DNA from: Bacteroidota bacterium
GTDB taxonomy: Bacteria; Bacteroidota; Bacteroidia; B-17B0; Aurantibacillaceae
Direction of reading: 5' to 3'
DNA: 64,000 nucleotides
Assembly: GCA_018267825.1 (NCBI GenBank)
Contig: JAFDXR010000010.1
Span: 145,000-208,999 of the forward strand
Shown here: positions 19,113 to 26,580 of the stretch, in pieces
How the letters are laid out: every line of letters begins with the position of its first letter
How positions within the stretch are numbered: position 1 is the stretch's first letter
Made by a program: the position numbers and the translations under genes
The notes under the pieces: generated by a model
Told to the model about the DNA's origin: nothing
Database searches by the model: none
What the model saw: only the letters and a program-made list of their open reading frames with translations

Positions 19113-19708
19113 TTTTATTCGCCATATTTATATGCAGGTAACTCCCCAATAAGTAGTATGGATATAAATGGAGATAGCATATATTATGTTAACTCTAGAG
19201 GTCAAATTACAAATATTGGCACTTTCCAATGGGGGCCAGCTTCAAATGAAGGGTGGAAAGAAGGCGAAAAATTCGGATATAGCACTTTGCTTTCAATTCC
19301 AGATGGCGAGGCTTTAATAAAAAAATATGCAAATAGTAAGGTTCATGATATTTATCTTATGGAATCGGACTTTCCGACGACAGGCCCTGCAAGCTTAGTA
19401 ATGAAGGAGGAGCTTCTCACGCCGCAGTATTTAATGGAGTTACATTTGATTCTAAAGAAGGTAGTGGGCCTTTACGGACAGATCGCTCAATTACAGGAAT
19501 GTATGTAGATTGGAAAGGGAAAACAATTGTTGATAAAAATGGTAAAACAATTGCAGGAGCTCGGTTCTTTAGGGCTAAAAGTTCATGCGGGCAAGATAAA
19601 GTTGCTCCAGTTGAATTGTTAAAGAAAGTAGGAAAGAATGGAAGGCTTGGCGAGAATGTAACAAAGAAAGCCGTTAAAAAAGCAGTAAGCGATGAAAAAC
19701 CTCAATAA
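19113..19708 (+). pseudogene. Frameshifted orphan RHS toxin cassette
   Basis: RHS-core coding starts at about 19,113 without a start codon (YSPYLYAGNSPISS, then MDINGDS at 19,158). The toxin domain then continues, but the frame that gives the sensible continuation (EGGASHAAVFNGVTF, then MYVDWKGKTIVDKNGKT, ending at 19,708) is shifted relative to the first part. The shift falls at about 19,385-19,405. Read as one protein it would be roughly 195 residues. The domain is not recognised. As it stands it is broken, or contains a sequencing error. The last bases overlap the next gene by 17 bp, the usual toxin-immunity arrangement in this array. Confidence 0.6.
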
Positions 19709-20399
19709 GTATAGTCTATTGGTTTTATTGGGAACAGTATCATCATTTTCTCATGCCCAAGTATTAGTCAATAGGAATGGAGATACGACATTATATAAGC
19801 AAATGGATCCGATCCAAAAAACATTCTATGACCTTTCTTTTGGCAATAAGCCTGATTTGACTGCATTAGATACATCTGAGGTAATATTTGAAATTATTCA
19901 ACACAAGAAAGATATTGTTTCATATAAATTGCCAGTATATATGAAAAATCACCTTAAGCATTTTGATCCTCTGGATAACAACCTTTCATCGCTAAATGGG
20001 ATGAAGCAATATGATTATTCTCATTGTGAAAAGCTAATTGAGCGTACTAGACCATTTGTTAGAATGTTTTATACATGCTATTTAGCATTCCCCAATGAGC
20101 TCAAAGATTCTATTGAAGGGGTTTATATTAAAATAGAGGTAGAAAAAGGAAAGTTCCGATATTTTACGGACGACTTCTCTAACAATGATGAAAAGATTGA
20201 TTCTAGATATATACATAATTCAGAAGTGTCAGCAAAGTATAGGAAGAAAATGTTGAAATTGTATGCTTCATGGTCAAGAAAAGTTCGAAAATTAGGATTG
20301 ACGGAGATTAGAAAAAGGAATATTAAACCTTTTGATCATAGCGTTTTCAAATGGGGGTTCGATATAATTCCAGAGGACCCATTTGATGATATGAAATAG
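19692..20399 (+). CDS. Putative periplasmic immunity protein
   Basis: This 235-aa protein has a classical signal peptide ending in SFSHAQ (about residue 23), so it is predicted to be periplasmic or secreted. The rest is polar and helix-rich (IQKTFYDLSFGNKPDLT, KYRKKMLKLYASWSRKVRK) and was not assigned to a family. Its start overlaps the 3' end of the frameshifted toxin by 17 bp, indicating coupling to it. A shortened boundary-repeat head begins at its TAG. An immunity function is inferred from position only. Confidence 0.6.
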   Translation: MKNLNKYSLLVLLGTVSSFSHAQVLVNRNGDTTLYKQMDPIQKTFYDLSFGNKPDLTALDTSEVIFEIIQHKKDIVSYKLPVYMKNHLKHFDPLDNNLSSLNGMKQYDYSHCEKLIERTRPFVRMFYTCYLAFPNELKDSIEGVYIKIEVEKGKFRYFTDDFSNNDEKIDSRYIHNSEVSAKYRKKMLKLYASWSRKVRKLGLTEIRKRNIKPFDHSVFKWGFDIIPEDPFDDMK

Positions 20400-20415
20400 G
20401 TAGTGTATTAAATCC
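20399..20415. repeat. Cassette-boundary repeat, shortened head
   Basis: GGTAGTGTATTAAATCC is the repeat head with the internal CAC removed. It abuts the stop codon of the upstream immunity gene. Confidence 0.5.
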
Positions 20416-20490
20416 AATAACACGTATAATTATAATATTTTTAAGGTGAAAGGAGTTATACCTATTGAACCAACTCCAACTAAAAAATAA
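20404..20490 (+). pseudogene. Toxin C-terminal remnant
   Basis: A 28-codon open stretch between TAG at 20,401 and TAA at 20,488 encodes an unstarted peptide ending FKVKGVIPIEPTPTKK. It lies between a repeat head and a signal-peptide-bearing gene whose ATG follows by 4 bp, which is where a toxin 3' end sits in the intact cassettes. I infer that most of a toxin was deleted and its tail left behind. Coding status is uncertain. Confidence 0.35.
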
Positions 20491-20494
20491 AACT

Positions 20495-20881
20495 ATGAAG
20501 AAGGTATTTGTGATATTATTTTTGTTTTCAACTCGTTTATTTTCTCAAGATACAATATATATGAAAGGGCAAGTGGTTTTTATGGATTCGATTAACTTGC
20601 AAAGCCCACGCCATGCTCGTTCTGAAAATTGTTACTCAATATTAATCCGCAATCTAGATACAACTTTATGCATGCAGTATTTAGTTGCAAGAATTAAAGA
20701 TTTCAGAAAGGTTAAACAATTTGAGTCCTATGACTTTTTAATCGTGCGCAAAAAAGACACAGAATTTTCGGAACTTGAACGTAAAATTAAAGCAATCAAA
20801 CCAGTTACAAATAGTAAAATTTTAATTGACCCACCAGGTTTTATTTATCATGCGGATAAAATGGTGATAATAGATCACTAA
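20495..20881 (+). CDS. Putative orphan periplasmic immunity protein
   Basis: The start at 20,495 gives MKKVFVILFLFSTRLFSQ, a clean signal peptide. The upstream ATG at 20,465 would put ten polar residues in front of it. The mature ~110 residues (DTIYMKGQVVFMDSINL, LVARIKDFRKVKQFESYDF) resemble a small beta barrel or OB-like exported domain, and no family was recognised. It sits 4 bp after an apparent toxin tail and before another RHS-core remnant, so it is probably an immunity gene that outlived its toxin. Confidence 0.55.
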   Translation: MKKVFVILFLFSTRLFSQDTIYMKGQVVFMDSINLQSPRHARSENCYSILIRNLDTTLCMQYLVARIKDFRKVKQFESYDFLIVRKKDTEFSELERKIKAIKPVTNSKILIDPPGFIYHADKMVIIDH

Positions 20882-21024
20882 TGTACGTAAAGATCACTTT
20901 ATCTCCTGTTGCAGCATCTATGTTAGTTGGCTATCAAGTTTATGAAATCCTGCCGAAAGTATTAAGCACGACGGATTATTATACCTTTGGTGCGCCTATG
21001 CCGGGAAGGGTAATGTATCAGTAA
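20881..21024 (+). pseudogene. RHS-core remnant ORF, 47 codons
   Basis: The ATG overlaps the preceding stop (TAATG). The peptide ends LSTTDYYTFGAPMPGR, matching the DYYAFGAPMMGR core segment of the two intact cassettes. It then runs straight into the repeat head (GTAATGTATCAG TAA), which supplies the stop. It is a truncated cassette with no toxin. The first ~25 residues are of unknown origin. Confidence 0.5.
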
Positions 21025-21040
21025 TCACTTTTGTGAAAAT
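21009..21040. repeat. Mini-copy of boundary repeat, internal deletion
   Basis: The head (GGTAATGTATCAGTAA) is joined directly to the tail (TCACTTTTGTGAAAA), leaving about 32 bp of a ~118-bp unit. A near-full copy starts a few bases later. Confidence 0.55.
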
Positions 21041-21042
21041 TG

Positions 21043-21160
21043 GGTAGTGTATCACTAAATCCACCAGCAACCGGAGTTTGCCTTTTATCTTATTGAAACA
21101 GAGGTTTTTTTAGTTATAGCTTTGGGCAGGATATATGTGTTTCATAGAATCACTTTTTGT
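21043..21160. repeat. Cassette-boundary direct repeat, copy 2
   Basis: This near-full copy runs from GGTAGTGTATCACTAAATCC to TAGAATCACTTTTTGT. It differs from copies 1 and 3 by a few substitutions and by the length of the T run. Confidence 0.9.
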
Positions 21161-21229
21161 ATAATTTACTTTTTTGTATCTTCTGGATATGATTGCTTCA
21201 TTGTTGCATGCGTGAAAAAGGGTATTGAA

Positions 21230-21834
21230 ATGAAAGAAGTTATTATCGGAATAATATTGTTTGGATTTTCGTCCTGTTTTTCGCAAGGCCGAAGTATAAG
21301 AATGATATGTCAGGATTATGTCGATCAAGATGGATATATTTTATTTAAGCCGAATAGTATAGTATTCGGTCGCAGCTTGGATGAAAAAAAATAGACGTTG
21401 TGCAGTATAAAATGTCTGGTGATTCAACATTTTTGATTAATTCGCTTCAAGTGAAAACCGCAGATTTTATAAAATACTATTATAGCGCCAAAGAAAACAT
21501 AGCCATATTTAAAGATTTTGGAGAGTTAGATTTTAAATATGATAGCCTCAGGAGCAGCAAAAGATTCACTGAATTGGGGAGAGAGAGACTTGTTTTATTA
21601 AATAAGTCAGAATATGTTGTTTTAGAGAAAGATAAACTAGGCAATCCATTTTTGTTTATATTAAAAGATACCACTGTTTTGGGAGTCAAAGAACTTGATA
21701 GAAGTATTGCTTTTGGAACGAATGAGATGATACTGTTAGATGTTGATAATGATGGATCTAATGAAATTATTGTTTTCTCATACAATTTTATCGAGTCTAG
21801 GCCTTCTGTTGTCTGTTCTGTATTTAAATGGTGA
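21230..21834 (+). pseudogene. Exported putative immunity protein, poly-A frameshift
   Basis: The N-terminal part starts at 21,230 with a signal peptide (MKEVIIGIILFGFSSCFSQ) and stops at 21,394 just after an eight-A run. Removing the shift at the run joins it to the frame at 21,400-21,834 (IDVVQYKMSGDSTFLI ... LLDVDNDGSNEIIVFSYNF) and gives one ~200-aa exported protein. The C-terminal DVDNDGSNE is a Ca-binding FG-GAP/VCBS-like motif. It lies between repeat copies 2 and 3 with no toxin, so it is an orphan immunity candidate. The A run could mean phase variation, decay or a sequencing error. Confidence 0.55.
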
Positions 21835-21837
21835 TTC

Positions 21838-21951
21838 GGTAGTGCATCACTAAATCCACCAGCAACCGGAGTTTGCCTTTTATCTTAATGAAACAGAGGT
21901 TTTTTTTAGTTATAGCTTTGGGCAGGATATATGTGTTTCATAGAGTCACTT
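21838..21951. repeat. Cassette-boundary direct repeat, copy 3
   Basis: This near-full copy begins 3 bp after the TGA of the preceding gene and ends TAGAGTCACTT. It marks the right end of the cassette array. Confidence 0.9.
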
Positions 21952-22013
21952 CTACCCAAAAGTGCATTAAGAACAAGCAGGTTAAGAGATTGGATTTTCG
22001 CTATAATCTGGAA

Positions 22014-22235
22014 TTAGTTCTCCCACCAACGGTATTCCGACAGAATATCGGCTTCTTTAGCAGGCTTTGCATATTTCGAAGTTTGATTCATCCAGGTTTT
22101 TGTCCAGGATTTATTTTGTTTGAATAAAAGTTCTGCAAATACAGGATCGTTTGCAGCAATATTGTTGCGATGGCTGTTGAGTCGTAACTCGGCGTTCAGA
22201 TTCAGGCGTTTTCTGGCTTTCAGGCTTGGTCTCAT
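22014..22235 (-). CDS. Small hypothetical protein
   Basis: This 73-aa minus-strand frame is Lys-, Asn- and Ala-rich, with LNLNAELRLNSHRNNI and an aromatic end (SEYRWWEN). It has no signal peptide and no recognised family. It lies alone between the toxin array and the next gene. It could be real or a chance frame. The ~200 bp between it and 22,441 hold only a terminator. Confidence 0.35.
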   Translation of the reverse strand: MRPSLKARKRLNLNAELRLNSHRNNIAANDPVFAELLFKQNKSWTKTWMNQTSKYAKPAKEADILSEYRWWEN

Positions 22236-22354
22236 GTCTACAGGATTTAGAATGCAAAATTAGGTGGGTACTATTAAGCCAGGGCTCTACTGTGATTATG
22301 AAATCATTAAGCCGGAAGCCCGAATAAATAACTGAACCCGTTTAGGGGAAGGGT

Positions 22355-22393
22355 AAAACAAAAAAGAAACCGGCCAAGCCATCAGCCGGTTTC
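22355..22393 (-). terminator. Hairpin terminator
   Basis: The stem GAAACCGGC / GCCGGTTTC has a 10-nt loop and, read on the minus strand, is followed by a T-rich tract. It terminates the PorT-like gene ending at 22,441. Confidence 0.8.
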
Positions 22394-22440
22394 AGTGTGG
22401 TGTAGTTTGTTGTTTTACCGGACGTATCGTCGTGCTTTAC

Positions 22441-23150
22441 CTAAAACAAATTGATCGATACGGAAATGGTATGAATGAATTTTTGTCTGTTGTTGATTTT
22501 ATTTTCAGCGGTTGTTTCCAGGCCATATTTTATTTCAGGCGCCATATTCATGTTATGAAAACCATAGTTAATACCATAACCGGCTACAAAGCCCACAGTG
22601 GCTTCATTCTGAAAGCCCTTGTGTATAAAACCCCGGTCAAATTTGCGGAAGCTGAGTTTCGGCCCGAAAATAAGATAGGGCTGTTTGCCTGTGAGGTAAT
22701 AACTCATGCACTTGGCGGCTTTGATAATACCATGCGTATTGTTTGGTTTCAGGGCAAGTACGACCTGGTTGGCGATCGAGAGATCGGTAGATGTGGCATA
22801 TGTCGGCTGACGTCTCGATGCAGGATCGCTTATTTTGTAATTGGAAAAAGAAGCTGTTATCTCGGGTTTAATGCTTACCCGGTCGGTGGCTTTGACCCAG
22901 AGAAACATTCCATACTGGAAGGCGTAGGTAAACTGGCTAAAGGTTTGAGGATGCGGCAGTGTATTGGTTCGGCTGTATTCATGCAGGGCCTGTGCCGGCA
23001 GACCCATGCTGCGTACATAAGACGTGCTCATGCAGGTACCGTTACTGATCCGAACTCTATATCGCTGCATCCGCTTTCCTGTTGGGCAAAGAGCCTGGCA
23101 GAAACCAATACGGGGATCATATAGCGGATGCGTTGCGGGGCCATATTCAT
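22441..23150 (-). CDS. Outer-membrane beta-barrel protein, PorT-like; N-terminus shifted
   Basis: The C-terminal ~170 residues have barrel strands ending in Phe (YLIFGPKLSFRKF, GFVAGYGINYGF, MAPEIKYGLE, FIHTISVSINLF), as in the small PorT-like outer-membrane proteins of Bacteroidota. The long frame continues upstream to 23,196 but lacks a signal peptide. A convincing one (MNMAPQRIRYMIPVLVSARLFAQQ) starts at 23,150 in another frame and closes at 23,028. A one-base indel near 23,030 would unite them, so the gene is either decayed or contains an error. The exact role of the barrel is unknown. Confidence 0.5.
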
Positions 23151-23181
23151 GAAACGGAAAAAACAGGAAAAGGTTACAAAC

Positions 23182-23212
23182 AAAAAAACCCGGCATTGCC
23201 GGGGTTTTTTTA
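23182..23212 (-). terminator. Hairpin terminator
   Basis: The stem AACCCGGC / GCCGGGGTT is flanked by A and T runs, so it could work on both strands. It follows the metalloprotease gene on the minus strand. Confidence 0.85.
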
Positions 23213-23233
23213 TTAGCTGTACATGCGGTGATA

Positions 23234-25510
23234 CTATTGTTTGATTAAACGTACAATGGCTTTTTTGTTGCCGTTGGTGAGTTGTACAATGTAAACACCA
23301 TTGGCCAGATGTTCCAGGTTATAGCTCTTGGAAAGCATGCCATTAGAACTGATATCATCGCGCAATACGACATTACCCAATACATCCACCATCGTTAATT
23401 TGGTAACACCTGATTCGTTCAGATTAAATGCTTCAATCTGCACTTCGCTGTTGAATGGGTTAGGATATAATTGTACTGCAAACGAATTTCCTGCAGAGGC
23501 TTCATTGATACCAGTTACATTGGTAATGGTAAAGCTCTTGTCGTTGATGTCGAAGAAAGCACCGTTGGCACATTCCACTTTCACACGGCAGGTATTTGTT
23601 GTTGTAGGAACTGTCGGGATGGTTACAGACTCCGTACCGTCGTTTGGTGTGTTGGCCAGAACAGTTGTCCAGGTATTTCCATTATCGGTAGAGATAAGAA
23701 TGTTGACATTGGCACATGATACCGGTGAAGCTGTTGTACTGGCTACACTCCAGGTGATGGATTGTGTAGATCCACCGGCATAAGAAATACCGGTTGTATT
23801 TTGAGATGTTACGCTGAAAGGTCCGCTGGCTGCAACAACCACTGTAGCTGTAGCAGAGCAAACGCCACCGCCACCCATTTTATTATCGCGGGCTGTGAAA
23901 CGGAATTTAAGTGTTTGAGCTGTCGGCGATAAAAACTCACCTTTTGATGTTGTATAGGTTGTAGAGCCGGTGAGGATATTAGACAGTTTAGGGAAATAAC
24001 GTGTGCCGGATGTGGTTGGTGCATACGACATAAAGAATGGTTTGCTGCCATTATTCCAGGCGCCTGCAGTTGTACCTGCATCCATCTCTTCCCATGAGTA
24101 TGTTAAAGGATCACCATCCTGGTCGGATCCTGAACCAGTGAGTGAGAAAGGTGTAGAAGCAGGTACGTTAATGCTGACAATGCTTAAGCTTACGGTTGGT
24201 GCGTGGTTGCCGGTGCTGTTGCTTACAGGACAGGTGCTGCCGCTGCTTGTAGAAGTATAGGCAATAATCTCATCATAATTTACCGGGTGGAAATAAGCAA
24301 TACTGTGTGCCGATAAATCGTCGGTTCCGCAGATACCGGCATAAGCCATAATGGTAATACCACTGCCCGGTTCCATAGAGGTTGAGGCGTTACGGTTACC
24401 GCCACCACATGAACCTGTGGTTGAGTTGAAAGAGTGGTTGCCTCCAAACTGGTGACCCATTTCGTGAGCTACATAATCAATATCGTAAGGATCGCCTACA
24501 GGCGAAGGGCTGCCTGTAATACCGCTCGCCTTGGAAGTCGATTTACAAACGCAGCCTAACTGGGCTAATCCGCCACCACCGGTACTGAAGGTGTGACCGA
24601 TATCAAAATTGGCAGTACCCACACTGGCTGTGATCACGCTCTGGCTTTCACCAATCAGGGTGTTACCATTGTTATTCCCGGTAAACGGATCAGTCGTAGC
24701 ATTTCCATAAAGTACAACGGTAGTTGTAGCCACCAGTACAAGTTTCACGGCAACTTCGGTTTCATAAACACCGTCCACACGATTCACGCTGGTAACCACC
24801 TTAGAAAGAATCTGGCTGGTAGTAGGGCTCGATACACCGGTAGCAGCTACGGCATACTCACCGGTACAGGCCACAGCCAGACGGTAAGTGCGCAGGTTGG
24901 TACCGATACAGGCAGCCGTTATGTTCAATTCATTCGCTTCTTTTTTCACCAGGTTCAATTGGTCTTCGGCACCAAGTACGCCTATTTCTTCAGCGCGTTT
25001 AGCAGGATCTTTTATAAAATCAGAGGTGTAGTAGGTAATATATTCTGTCTGGTTGTTGCGGCAATACGGATCAATGAAGAAGCTTCCGTTTGGTGTGCGT
25101 ACCATGCCGTGGAAACCATAATCGTTCCAGTCGAGTTTACCATAGGCATGTACATCATCGAGACCTCTGACGTTGTAAGTACGGATATTTGAAAACGACT
25201 TTGACAGTTCGGCATCCATACATGGCGATTCTACTACGGCAAAAGCCTGGAGTTTACCATCCGGTGCGGGCAGGTAAATAACTGCCTGCGAATTTTGTAA
25301 TGTCACATCTTTTTCATGAGGAGCTGACCACAGAGCATTCTTTAACTCATTGTTATTCAATGAATAGGTCAGATATCGCTGTGGGATGATTTCGCGTTCC
25401 CCCGACTTTGTAATCGTTTGTTCATTGGCAGGCTTCCAGAATTTATTTGCATTTTGGGCAAATGCAAAAGACCCTGACAAGACCCCAACCAGGAGTAATA
25501 GTTTTTTCAT
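23234..25510 (-). CDS. T9SS-secreted reprolysin-like zinc metalloprotease
   Basis: The start at 25,510 gives a signal peptide (MKKLLLLVGVLSGSFAFAQ) and 758 residues. The zinc site is HEMGHQFGGNH (His349, Glu350, His353, His359), with a Met-turn-like MAYAGIC, placing it with metzincins of the reprolysin_5/M12B type. A PKD/cadherin-like domain follows (GSGSDQDGDPLTYSWEEMD), then a beta-sandwich region. The last ~75 residues form a T9SS type A sorting domain (LYPNPFNSEVQIE ... GVYIVQLTNGNKKAIVRLIKQ). It should be exported through T9SS and cleaved or anchored at the cell surface. A good promoter lies 30 bp upstream and a hairpin terminator downstream. Confidence 0.92.
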   Translation of the reverse strand: MKKLLLLVGVLSGSFAFAQNANKFWKPANEQTITKSGEREIIPQRYLTYSLNNNELKNALWSAPHEKDVTLQNSQAVIYLPAPDGKLQAFAVVESPCMDAELSKSFSNIRTYNVRGLDDVHAYGKLDWNDYGFHGMVRTPNGSFFIDPYCRNNQTEYITYYTSDFIKDPAKRAEEIGVLGAEDQLNLVKKEANELNITAACIGTNLRTYRLAVACTGEYAVAATGVSSPTTSQILSKVVTSVNRVDGVYETEVAVKLVLVATTTVVLYGNATTDPFTGNNNGNTLIGESQSVITASVGTANFDIGHTFSTGGGGLAQLGCVCKSTSKASGITGSPSPVGDPYDIDYVAHEMGHQFGGNHSFNSTTGSCGGGNRNASTSMEPGSGITIMAYAGICGTDDLSAHSIAYFHPVNYDEIIAYTSTSSGSTCPVSNSTGNHAPTVSLSIVSINVPASTPFSLTGSGSDQDGDPLTYSWEEMDAGTTAGAWNNGSKPFFMSYAPTTSGTRYFPKLSNILTGSTTYTTSKGEFLSPTAQTLKFRFTARDNKMGGGGVCSATATVVVAASGPFSVTSQNTTGISYAGGSTQSITWSVASTTASPVSCANVNILISTDNGNTWTTVLANTPNDGTESVTIPTVPTTTNTCRVKVECANGAFFDINDKSFTITNVTGINEASAGNSFAVQLYPNPFNSEVQIEAFNLNESGVTKLTMVDVLGNVVLRDDISSNGMLSKSYNLEHLANGVYIVQLTNGNKKAIVRLIKQ

Positions 25511-25539
25511 TGTGTGTTTAGGTTTTAATTTGGTGTAAC

Positions 25540-25570
25540 CAAATATAATAAACCCATCCCAAAAAGTCAA
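25540..25570 (-). promoter_or_regulatory. Bacteroidota-type promoter of the metalloprotease gene
   Basis: Read on the minus strand, TTG (25,570-25,568) is followed after 20 nt by TATATTTG (25,547-25,540), a full match to TAnnTTTG. The gene starts 30 bp downstream. Confidence 0.65.
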
Positions 25571-25682
25571 CCTGAAACCCTTGAAAATTGGATTTCTAAA
25601 CCGAATAAGGCTGTTTTAAGAGCTCATTTTCAAAGTCTCATAAAAACATGTAGATTTAAACTGGATTTTAAACTACCCGATT

Positions 25683-26495
25683 ATGAAAAAATTATTGTTC
25701 GCCATGGGCTTATTAATGAGCCTTGTTGCTTTTTCGCAAAAAGAGAAGAAACTCGACAAAGGTTATCAGTACTTATATAAGGAGTTGTCGTTTGAGACCG
25801 ACGATTACAAGATTTACATTATTGATGCCAAGGCTGTGGCTCCCTGGGCTAAGTTCAAAATACGGGTGTTCAATAAAACGAATGATTACCTCATTTTCAA
25901 GCCGCAGGAAATGTTTTATTCTGCCGGTGATTTCAATGTAGCAGGTACCGACAAGGACCTTGTGATCCCTCCGAATGAAGAGGCTTCCAAGACGATCGAT
26001 TTCAAGGGCAGTGCCATGCAGGTTGAAAAATTCAATATCGAAATCAAGGGGATCTATAAGGTGGCTGGAAATGCTCCCGTATCGGCAGCCCCCGACTTTA
26101 CATTGCCTCCTGCTAAAAACGATTTCCAGGCCGGCGGCTTTACCTGTAAACTCATCGACAGCAAACAGGCTACCGACAAAACCACCGCTAAATTTGGCTG
26201 TACATACGAAGGCAGCGGCATCGGAATTCTGGATCCCTATAAATGCGCAGCCGTGATGCCAAACGGGCAGGACAATGCCAATGTGAAAAAATACAACGGT
26301 GTATTGCTGGAAAAAGGCAAATACGAAGACTTCTTTGTTCATTTTAACGAGGTGGCCGGAGCCGGCGATATGCAAAAAAGTACCATTAAGATCAAATGGA
26401 ATGATACGTTCCGCGAATCCAAACTGGTGCCGCTTAAGGCTGTAACCCTCGAAATGCTTCTGGATTCTGACAAAACCAAGGAGAAAAACAAATAA
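25683..26495 (+). CDS. Exported hypothetical protein
   Basis: This 270-aa protein has a signal peptide (MKKLLFAMGLLMSLVAFSQ) and no lipobox or T9SS tail. Beta strands such as YKIYIIDAKAVAPWAKFKI and VFNKTNDYLIFKPQEM, and a second half beginning FQAGGFTCKLIDS, suggest two immunoglobulin-like domains in tandem. No family was recognised. It is transcribed away from the metalloprotease gene and ends in a terminator at about 26,530. Confidence 0.75.
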   Translation: MKKLLFAMGLLMSLVAFSQKEKKLDKGYQYLYKELSFETDDYKIYIIDAKAVAPWAKFKIRVFNKTNDYLIFKPQEMFYSAGDFNVAGTDKDLVIPPNEEASKTIDFKGSAMQVEKFNIEIKGIYKVAGNAPVSAAPDFTLPPAKNDFQAGGFTCKLIDSKQATDKTTAKFGCTYEGSGIGILDPYKCAAVMPNGQDNANVKKYNGVLLEKGKYEDFFVHFNEVAGAGDMQKSTIKIKWNDTFRESKLVPLKAVTLEMLLDSDKTKEKNK

Positions 26496-26529
26496 AAAAA
26501 GCACTGTTGATAAATACATGTTACTAGTA

Positions 26530-26559
26530 AAATAGGCTTGCACAGTAAGCCTATTTTTG
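26530..26559 (+). terminator. Hairpin terminator
   Basis: The stem AATAGGCTT / AAGCCTATT is followed by TTTTGTT. It closes the hypothetical gene ending at 26,495 and lies 22 bp upstream of the OmpA-like gene. Confidence 0.8.
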
Positions 26560-26580
26560 TTATATCTAATCTGGTATAAC

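Noticed and set aside
17117..21951. Insertion sequence as an explanation for the repeats
   Set aside because: No transposase, terminal inverted repeats or target-site duplication was seen; copies are direct and lie only beside RHS cassettes.
22432..23124. 230-aa plus-strand ORF opposite the barrel gene
   Set aside because: The minus strand shows clear barrel strands; the plus frame has no family features.
24593..25192. 199-aa plus-strand ORF within the metalloprotease gene
   Set aside because: Shadow of the metalloprotease frame, which has the zinc motif and sorting domain.
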